From contig CBDUCL010000094.1 in assembly GCA_965365625.1 (NCBI GenBank), positions 1 to 10,758 on the forward strand: a stretch of 10,758 nucleotides of DNA. The letters are read 5' to 3'. The stretch comes from CAVWCW01 sp965365625 (lineage in GTDB: Bacteria > Pseudomonadota > Gammaproteobacteria > Chromatiales > Chromatiaceae). Shown here in pieces: positions 5,987 through 10,758 of the stretch. Within the stretch, counting starts at the first letter, position 1, and each line of letters starts with the position of its first letter. The notes beneath the pieces were generated by a model. That model was not told where the DNA came from. It saw only the letters and a list, made by a program, of their open reading frames with translations, and did not search any database. Both the position numbers and the translations under genes were made by a program.

Positions 5987-6952
5987 TCAAGCTTTCAGCT
6001 GTGCGGCCAGGGCCTTGACCAGGGGGCCGAGTTCCGGCTGACGCAGGCGCTCGGAGGCGGTCTCCGGGGTTACCCATTCGCGCCCGCGGTGGCGTTCCTC
6101 CCATTCGTCCTCCGGCAGGACGCGGGTGACCTCCATGGGATAGACGCTACAGGTGCAGACCGAGCCCCATTTCTCGTACTGATAACTGCCGAGGGGACGC
6201 TCGGCCACTGTGCCTTCGACACCCGCTTCTTCCCAGGCCTCCTTGGCGGCGGATTCCTGTGGGCTGGCCCCGGGGTCCTGGATGCCCTTGGGCACCACCC
6301 AGTGCTTTTTCTTGCTCGAGGAAACGATCAGCACCTGGAGCTCGCCTTCGTGACGGCGGTAGGGGACCACCGAGGACTGGGTGTAGTAATAGGCGGGGCG
6401 GTCGCGCAGATCGTCGCTACCGGGGCCCGGAAAAGGAAACTTCTCCGGTAGTTCTTCGCCCCGGGTGATGCCCAGCAGGCTGGCGCAGCCGGCCTCCAGC
6501 CGCTGCCAATCGTCAGGCATCTCCAGCCGCGCCAGGGTCGCGGTGGGCAGCAACTTGCCGTCGGCGGGAATCTCCGTGCGCTGGCGGCTGAGGTACTCCA
6601 ACAGTTCCTCCAGCCCCGGGTTGTGACCCACCAGCAGCACCCGTTGGGCCGCTGCCGGCGCTTCCGCCAGCACCGCCAGCAGCTGGCTCAGGGAGGCGTC
6701 ATAGACCCGCCGTTCGCGCACGATGCCCGCGGCGGATCGTCCCATCGCCTTGATCGCCTTCTGGGCGGTGACCAGGGCCCGCTCCGCCGGGGAACTGACC
6801 ACATGGTCCGGCTCCAGTCCTTCGCCCAGCAGCCAGACCCCGATGCGCTGGGCCCCGCGCTTACCGCGGTCGGTGATCGGTCGCTTGAAGTCCGGCAGCG
6901 GTTCGGACCAATCGGACTTACCGTGGCGCAACAGCAGCAGTTCTCGGGTCAT
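5987..6952 (-). CDS. SixA-type histidine phosphatase fused to a DIPP-like Nudix hydrolase
   Basis: This 321-residue protein has two catalytic domains. Residues 1 to about 155 are SixA-like: LLLRHGKSDW (Arg9, His10, Gly11), RPITDRGKRGAQ, SSPAERALVTA and LLVGHNPGLEEL with the second histidine at 110. Residues 185-315 are a Nudix fold with WVVPKGIQDPGAS leading into KEAWEEAGV; the Nudix box spans about 223-245, with metal-binding Glu238, Glu241 and Glu242. The conserved first glutamate of the box is Ala229 here. The WVVPKG, KEAWEEAGVEG and LGSYQYEKWG pattern resembles diphosphoinositol-polyphosphate/Ap6A hydrolases (DIPP). The ATG at 6952 is preferred over a TTG at 6967 because GGAGA sits 8 bases before it and MTREL is the natural SixA start. 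Mycobacterial MutT1 joins the same domain types in the opposite order. Confidence 0.9.
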   Translation of the reverse strand: MTRELLLLRHGKSDWSEPLPDFKRPITDRGKRGAQRIGVWLLGEGLEPDHVVSSPAERALVTAQKAIKAMGRSAAGIVRERRVYDASLSQLLAVLAEAPAAAQRVLLVGHNPGLEELLEYLSRQRTEIPADGKLLPTATLARLEMPDDWQRLEAGCASLLGITRGEELPEKFPFPGPGSDDLRDRPAYYYTQSSVVPYRRHEGELQVLIVSSSKKKHWVVPKGIQDPGASPQESAAKEAWEEAGVEGTVAERPLGSYQYEKWGSVCTCSVYPMEVTRVLPEDEWEERHRGREWVTPETASERLRQPELGPLVKALAAQLKA

Positions 6953-6960
6953 TGTTTGGG

Positions 6961-6965
6961 TCTCC
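6961..6965 (-). promoter_or_regulatory. Ribosome binding site that sets the start of the SixA-Nudix gene
   Basis: GGAGA on the minus strand lies 8 bases before the ATG at 6952. The in-frame TTG at 6967 overlaps this site's own upstream edge and has no binding site of its own. Confidence 0.7.
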
Positions 6966-6973
6966 AATTAGGT

Positions 6974-8074
6974 TCAATCGGCAAGAATGCGCTCCAGGCA
7001 CTGCTGCTCCAGGGCGGCGAAGTCGATGCCGCCCCGGGCCTCCCAGACCGTGACGCCAGCTAGCGCCCGCAGGTAGGCCGCTTCGTCAAACTCCGCATCG
7101 TCGCCGTGGAAGCTGCCGTCCGGGTACTGGTAGAAAGGCCCCGGGGACTTCATAAGCGCGCCCAGCAGGTCTCGCCGCTGAGCCAGGTCCACTGGCTCCA
7201 GGCTGGGGGGCTCGGGGTTGCCGCGCTTCCAGTTGAGCACCAGAAAGGCGTCTAGGGGCGCTGCCGGTTGGATGCGCCCGGGTCCGTAGACCTGCTCCAC
7301 GTGCACGTCGTATTTGTCTTCGATTTCCCAGAGCTCGGCCGGGGGCAGGGCCAGCAGGCGCGCCCGCTCGGCGGCTGGAATCATCCCCTCCAGACTGGCG
7401 TTGTGGACGATCGTGCCCGGGTTGATGCGGGGCAGCTTGGGGATGCCGAGGGCCTGGGCGTGGCCCTGCTCCTGGCGCACGAACAGGCGGTCGTTGGTGA
7501 GATAGGCAATGTCCCGGTGCTCCAGCAGGTGCAGCATCAGCGTCGATTTGCCGCCACCCGAGAAACCGGCGATGCCGAGGCCGCGACCGTTGCGCACCAG
7601 CCCGGCGGCATGGCAGATCAGCCAGCCCCGGTGCTGCAGCCAGTTCATATACTGGGCGTTGATGAAGTTGATCACCTGGTTGTCGTACTCCCGGCAGGGG
7701 CCGGCGGCGATGCGCCGGGTCTCGCTCTGCAGGAATACCATGCCGGTGCGCACCTTCTTGACCAGGCGGCCGTTGGGCAGGTCCAGGTAGGCGTCCTTGC
7801 GCCCGGTCTTGCCAGGCTCCCGCTTCCAGTCGACGAAGTTCCAGCCCGGCGGTTCCGGCGGGGCGGACTCGATGGCGATCAATTCCAGGTCCGGTCGGCT
7901 GGCGGCATCCGGGGCGGGTACGTGGGCGAAGTAGTCGCGCAGCCCGGTCACCAGCTCAGGGGAGTTGGAGGCCAGGCTCAGATGGCAGTCGCCAAGCTGC
8001 AGTTCCAGCCGCTCTGGTCCCAGGGTGTGGCCGGCGATCAGGGTGTCTGCGGCGGATTCGATGGTAAGTGACAT
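6974..8074 (-). CDS. HprK-related kinase B (GAK-system kinase)
   Basis: This 366-residue protein is related to the P-loop domain of HPr kinase/phosphorylase. The nucleotide site is GIAGFSGGGKSTLMLHLL, with the Walker A core GFSGGGKS at about 170-177. Before it, WLICHAAGLV (about 151-160) is the strand-loop typical of HprK-like P-loops, and after it LTNDRLFV (about 192-199) carries the acidic segment. The N-terminal 140 residues form a separate region without a motif I recognise. No HPr or PTS gene is nearby, so HPr is unlikely to be the target; the substrate is unknown. The ATG at 8074 is chosen over the one at 8113 because GGAG lies 6 bases upstream and the earlier ATG is inside the ATP-grasp gene. 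A 13-base gap separates the two genes. Confidence 0.9.
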   Translation of the reverse strand: MSLTIESAADTLIAGHTLGPERLELQLGDCHLSLASNSPELVTGLRDYFAHVPAPDAASRPDLELIAIESAPPEPPGWNFVDWKREPGKTGRKDAYLDLPNGRLVKKVRTGMVFLQSETRRIAAGPCREYDNQVINFINAQYMNWLQHRGWLICHAAGLVRNGRGLGIAGFSGGGKSTLMLHLLEHRDIAYLTNDRLFVRQEQGHAQALGIPKLPRINPGTIVHNASLEGMIPAAERARLLALPPAELWEIEDKYDVHVEQVYGPGRIQPAAPLDAFLVLNWKRGNPEPPSLEPVDLAQRRDLLGALMKSPGPFYQYPDGSFHGDDAEFDEAAYLRALAGVTVWEARGGIDFAALEQQCLERILAD

Positions 8075-8080
8075 GGCTTG

Positions 8081-8084
8081 CTCC
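8081..8084 (-). promoter_or_regulatory. Ribosome binding site that sets the start of the HprK-related kinase
   Basis: GGAG on the minus strand is 6 bases before the ATG at 8074 and lies in the short gap after the ATP-grasp stop. It rules in the 366-residue form over a 379-residue form starting at 8113. Confidence 0.65.
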
Positions 8085-8087
8085 AAT

Positions 8088-8978
8088 TCAACCGGCCAAC
8101 TCGGCCAGGGCATAGTCGGTATAGCGCTCGGCGGCGTTAAGGCCTATCCCCTCCAAGGCGCCGCGGAAGCCGCCGAAGGCGGACACCTCGAAGACAATCG
8201 GGCCCTGGTCGGTCTCGGCCACGTCGACGGTGGTGAAATCCATGCCGAACGGGGCCTGGGCGCGTTCGGCCATTTCGACGATCTCCGGTGGCGGCTCATG
8301 GGCGGCATAGCGTCCGCCGCTGTGGATGGTGGTGTTCCAGGCATTGGTCTGGGGCACTCGGGCATAGGTGCCCAGGTATTCGCCGGCCAGGAACACCATC
8401 CCCAAGTCCCGGCCCGGCAGCTCCACCTTGCGCTGGATGTACATCATCGGGTGCTCGGCGCGGAAGGCCAGGATCTGGGCCTCCATCTCGCTTCTCGACA
8501 GCTGGGCGTGGATCACCGTCATGCCCCGGGCCTTGGTGGAGTAGAGGGGTTTGAACACCGCGCTTCCGAAATCCCGCACGGCTTGTGCGGCGGTCGCCAG
8601 GTCTTCTGTGACTCTCGTGTCGGGCATCGGGATGCCGGCGTTGCGCAGGGTCACGGTGCAGCTCAGGCGGTCGATCAGGCGCAGGATGCGCTCGGCGCGG
8701 CTGAATACGCGCACCCCGGCGGCTTCGGCTACCCGCAGCAGTTCCAGCCGGTCCAGGGTATTCGGACTGTATTCGGCGCTGATCTTCTTCACCAGCAGGG
8801 CGTCCAGTTGGCACAGGTCCTGGCCTCGGAACAGAAGTTGGCCGCTGGCCAGGTCGAGGCCGACCTCCGCCATGTCGATGACCAGGCGGAAGCCGGTGCG
8901 GGCCTCCACCGCGTCGGCCAGGGTCTCGGTGGACCATTTGCCGGGGATGCCGATGACGCCGATTTTGGGATTAGCCAA
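8088..8978 (-). CDS. ATP-grasp enzyme of the GAK system
   Basis: This 296-residue protein has a RimK-like ATP-grasp layout: a Rossmann-like N-terminal part (KIGVIGIPGKWSTETLADA, then LDALLVKKI), a linker with LIDRLSCTVTLRNAGIPMPDTRV (about 101-123), the ATP-binding lysine in VFKPLYSTKARGM (about 141-153), and a C-terminal metal-site strand, PIVFEVSAFGGFRGAL (about 260-275). Such enzymes join a carboxylate to an amine, or phosphorylate, using an acyl-phosphate type step; the substrate here is unknown. The start is TTG at 8978. It is the only suitable codon, AGGAG lies 7 bases upstream, and the IGVIGIPGKWSTE start follows at once. The frame open to 9329 upstream is shadow of the neighbouring gene, whose end it overlaps by 8 bases. 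Confidence 0.9.
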   Translation of the reverse strand: MANPKIGVIGIPGKWSTETLADAVEARTGFRLVIDMAEVGLDLASGQLLFRGQDLCQLDALLVKKISAEYSPNTLDRLELLRVAEAAGVRVFSRAERILRLIDRLSCTVTLRNAGIPMPDTRVTEDLATAAQAVRDFGSAVFKPLYSTKARGMTVIHAQLSRSEMEAQILAFRAEHPMMYIQRKVELPGRDLGMVFLAGEYLGTYARVPQTNAWNTTIHSGGRYAAHEPPPEIVEMAERAQAPFGMDFTTVDVAETDQGPIVFEVSAFGGFRGALEGIGLNAAERYTDYALAELAG

Positions 8979-10620
8979 CGAAGATCTCCTGGATCGGGAG
9001 CCGGAACTTGTGCGGCTTGTCTGGATTGGAGGCCAGGGCCAGTTCCAGCAGGTAGCGAGCGCGCAGGAACATGGCCGCGGCCAGGGTCTGGTCGAGAATG
9101 AAGCGGGTCGAACTGGCGAACGAGCGGGCCAGTCCCAGGGCCAGACGCAGCTCGAAGCTGCGGTCTCCCGCCTCGGCCGCATACTCGGCGGCGAACTGGT
9201 AGAAGGCGCTGCAGACCGCCAGAATGCGTCGGCGCAGGGGCGGATCGAGCACCTGCAGCCGGTAGTTCGAGACCATGAACACGGAGACGTCCTGCACATA
9301 GTCCATGTAGCGGGAGCGGTGCAGATCAATGAAATTGATGCGTCGCTCCACCGGGTCGTAGAGGATGTTGTCCAGGTTGAAGTCGCCGTGGATATAGACC
9401 GAGAAGGGGGCCTGCAGCCGGGCCTCCAAGGCCCCGGCGCGTTCGATCAGCGCCTCGAAACCCGGCAGCGGCAGGGCGCCGATGCGGCATTCGCCCTGGC
9501 GGAACTGGGGGTGCACCGTATACACCGCTTCGAGGCGCTTGTTCAACTGGCCCATATGGTCTGCTGCCGCGGGCTTGCGGCTGCGGGTCTCGTCCCAGAT
9601 GCGCGCCAGGGTCTTCTGCAGGCGTTTCAGGGTCTGGCGCAACAGCTTGGGGGGTTCGTGCAGCAGGATCTGCTCGAAGGTCAGCCCCGGCAGGTGCTCA
9701 ATCAGAAGCGCCGCGGACTGGCCGCGCTTCTTGTAGTCGAGGATGCGCGGGGCGAGGCCGGGAAAGATCTCGTGCCAGCTTTCGACCCCATCCCGCTCTT
9801 CTTTCAACTTGTGTCTCTTGCCTTCCTTGAAAATAGCCACATAGCCATTCGCCTTCTTGCCCTTGCGACCGCGCTCGGCGATACCGGAGATGCCGCTGCC
9901 GGAGCGGGTCTCGGCGATGCGCTCCACACTCAGTTTGCCAAGGGATTGGTCCAGCCCCAAGCGCTCCACCGAGGCGCGCAGGGAGTGGTAGCGGTCGATA
10001 TTGATCGGCTGGCCGAGATTGGCGGAGATAATGGCCTCGCTGATATTCAGCAGGGCGTCGCCCATCTGCTCCACGTTGTGGGCGATGAACAGGGCCGAGA
10101 CCAGGGCTTCGGTGTGCTTGCCGCGTTTGAGGTCGGCGGTATAGCGCCGTTGCAGCCGCCGGTAGGCGCGGTCCAATTTGGCCTCGATTCCTCCGATCTC
10201 CAGCGCCAGTTGGGTGTCGTGACGGTCGATAGCGCCCTCGATCAGGCCGATGCCGGTGATCACCCGTTCCAGAAGCGGGCCGTAGGCCTCGGCTCGAAGG
10301 CCCTTGAGACCGTCCAGATAGCTCATTTGATGAACGCAGTCCCGGCACAGCTCGGAGATACGTTCCAGGTCGGTGGCGATGGACTCCAGGGCCCGCAGCA
10401 GGCAGCTGTCCTGATCCGCCCGGCGGCGTTCCGCCAGCTGGTTGAGACAGCTGTTGTGGATGCGGATCATCAGATTGTAGGCATAGCCGCTACGGTCCAG
10501 GATGCGCTGGCCCAGACTCGGGTTGAGGCCATCGAAATAGTTCTGCAGCAGGGCTACCTGGGAGCCTACCTCGGCGCTCAGGAAACGCAGGTTGTCGCGG
10601 ATCGGCTGGGGGATCGCCAT
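8971..10620 (-). CDS. PhoU-like domain fused to an aminoglycoside-phosphotransferase-like kinase
   Basis: This is a 549-residue protein. Residues 1 to about 220 are all-helical and PhoU-like, with two repeats: DLERISELCRDC at about 84-95 and AHNVEQMGDALLNISEAI at 180-197. The latter matches the metal-binding E-x3-D helix of PhoU (Glu184, Asp188). Residues about 240-549 form an APH/ChoK-type kinase: VAIFKEG with a candidate ATP lysine near 265, LLIEHLPGLTFEQIL as hinge (305-319), the Brenner motif HGDFNLDNIL (411-420, catalytic Asp413) and INFIDLHRSRYMDYVQDVSVF, with Asp432 as metal ligand. APH-like kinases phosphorylate small-molecule hydroxyls; the substrate is unknown. The ATG at 10620 is two bases after the stop of the upstream gene, with only a weak binding site, so coupling is likely. 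Its 3' end overlaps the ATP-grasp start by 8 bases. Confidence 0.88.
   Translation of the reverse strand: MAIPQPIRDNLRFLSAEVGSQVALLQNYFDGLNPSLGQRILDRSGYAYNLMIRIHNSCLNQLAERRRADQDSCLLRALESIATDLERISELCRDCVHQMSYLDGLKGLRAEAYGPLLERVITGIGLIEGAIDRHDTQLALEIGGIEAKLDRAYRRLQRRYTADLKRGKHTEALVSALFIAHNVEQMGDALLNISEAIISANLGQPINIDRYHSLRASVERLGLDQSLGKLSVERIAETRSGSGISGIAERGRKGKKANGYVAIFKEGKRHKLKEERDGVESWHEIFPGLAPRILDYKKRGQSAALLIEHLPGLTFEQILLHEPPKLLRQTLKRLQKTLARIWDETRSRKPAAADHMGQLNKRLEAVYTVHPQFRQGECRIGALPLPGFEALIERAGALEARLQAPFSVYIHGDFNLDNILYDPVERRINFIDLHRSRYMDYVQDVSVFMVSNYRLQVLDPPLRRRILAVCSAFYQFAAEYAAEAGDRSFELRLALGLARSFASSTRFILDQTLAAAMFLRARYLLELALASNPDKPHKFRLPIQEIFVG
8986..8990 (-). promoter_or_regulatory. Ribosome binding site for the TTG start of the ATP-grasp gene
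   Basis: AGGAG on the minus strand lies 7 bases before the TTG at 8978, inside the 3' end of the PhoU-APH gene. It is the main support for a non-ATG start, since there is no ATG or GTG in this frame near the conserved N-terminus. Confidence 0.7.
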
Positions 10621-10622
10621 GC

Positions 10623-10758
10623 TCAGTCGATTACCCCCAGGTAGACCCGCTCGTCCCCCACCGGCAGTTGGGCCAGGTAGCCGGCGATAGCCGCCGGCTG
10701 CAGGGGGATGGCTTCGATCTCGGCCAGCGGCATCCAGACCACGCCGACCTGGTGTTTG
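10623..10758 (-). CDS. Probable Nudix hydrolase, C-terminal fragment
   Basis: Only the last 44 residues are in the window. They contain HQVGVVWMPLAEIEAIPLQP and end in YLGVID. This W-x-P-L-x-E-I-x-A-I-P-L segment followed by a short helix is typical of the C-terminal end of Nudix domains, but the Nudix box itself would lie beyond 10758, so the call is tentative. The stop is 2 bases before the PhoU-APH start, which makes this the most upstream visible gene of the operon. Confidence 0.5.
   Translation of the reverse strand, partial: KHQVGVVWMPLAEIEAIPLQPAAIAGYLAQLPVGDERVYLGVID

Noticed and set aside
6974..8074. Reading the P-loop kinase as true HPr kinase/phosphorylase
   Set aside because: No HPr, EIIA-Ntr or other PTS gene is nearby, the N-terminal region differs, and the neighbours match the HprK-related kinase B setting.
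8979..9329. An N-terminal extension of the ATP-grasp frame to an ATG at 9329
   Set aside because: The extension is out-of-frame translation of the PhoU-APH gene. The conserved N-terminus and a good ribosome binding site point to the TTG at 8978.
8551..10644. A 697-residue open frame on the plus strand opposite the PhoU-APH gene
   Set aside because: It lies antisense to a gene with clear PhoU and APH motifs. Its composition (Gln, Val, His, Asp repeats) is typical of a reverse-frame artefact in high-GC DNA, and no domain is recognisable.
1..10758. tRNA, rRNA, CRISPR arrays, insertion sequences or integrase genes
   Set aside because: I saw no cloverleaf or rRNA sequence, no regularly spaced direct repeats and no transposase or integrase motif. 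The only mobile-type signal is the REP-like pair.

Overview
The window is high-GC DNA with tightly packed genes on both strands. IspB, L21, L27, ObgE and ProB all read as gammaproteobacterial proteins, and the order ispB<-/->rplU-rpmA-obgE-proB is the usual gammaproteobacterial arrangement. The sequence alone does not give a genus. A Pseudomonas/Xanthomonas-type or purple-sulfur-type gammaproteobacterium would fit the REP-like repeats and the accessory genes.

Positions 1-3549 are conserved housekeeping DNA. The 5' part of ispB (octaprenyl diphosphate synthase) runs leftward off the window. A divergent intergenic region carries two good sigma70-type promoters back to back. rplU and rpmA follow, then a strong intrinsic terminator, then obgE (ribosome-associated GTPase) and proB (first enzyme of proline synthesis).

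Positions 3546-3629 hold an inverted pair of REP-like hairpin units. They lie between the converging proB and the operon on the other strand, and the proB stop codon is part of the left unit.

Positions 3634-10758 form one leftward operon of eight genes with gaps of 2-21 bp or short overlaps. In transcription order they are: a partial probable Nudix hydrolase, a PhoU-like/aminoglycoside-phosphotransferase-like fusion, an ATP-grasp enzyme, an HprK-related kinase B, a SixA-type histidine phosphatase fused to a Nudix hydrolase, a second histidine phosphatase, a calcineurin-type metallophosphoesterase, and a small amphi-Trp domain protein. The ATP-grasp, amphi-Trp and kinase trio is the signature of the uncharacterised 'GAK' system (Grasp, Amphi-Trp, Kinase) named in protein-family databases. 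Here it is embedded in an unusually rich set of phosphate-handling enzymes: up to two kinase-like proteins, one ATP-grasp ligase or kinase, and four or five phosphohydrolase domains. My inference is that the operon makes, senses and removes a phosphorylated or pyrophosphorylated small molecule or protein mark. No function is established, and the operon promoter lies outside the window.
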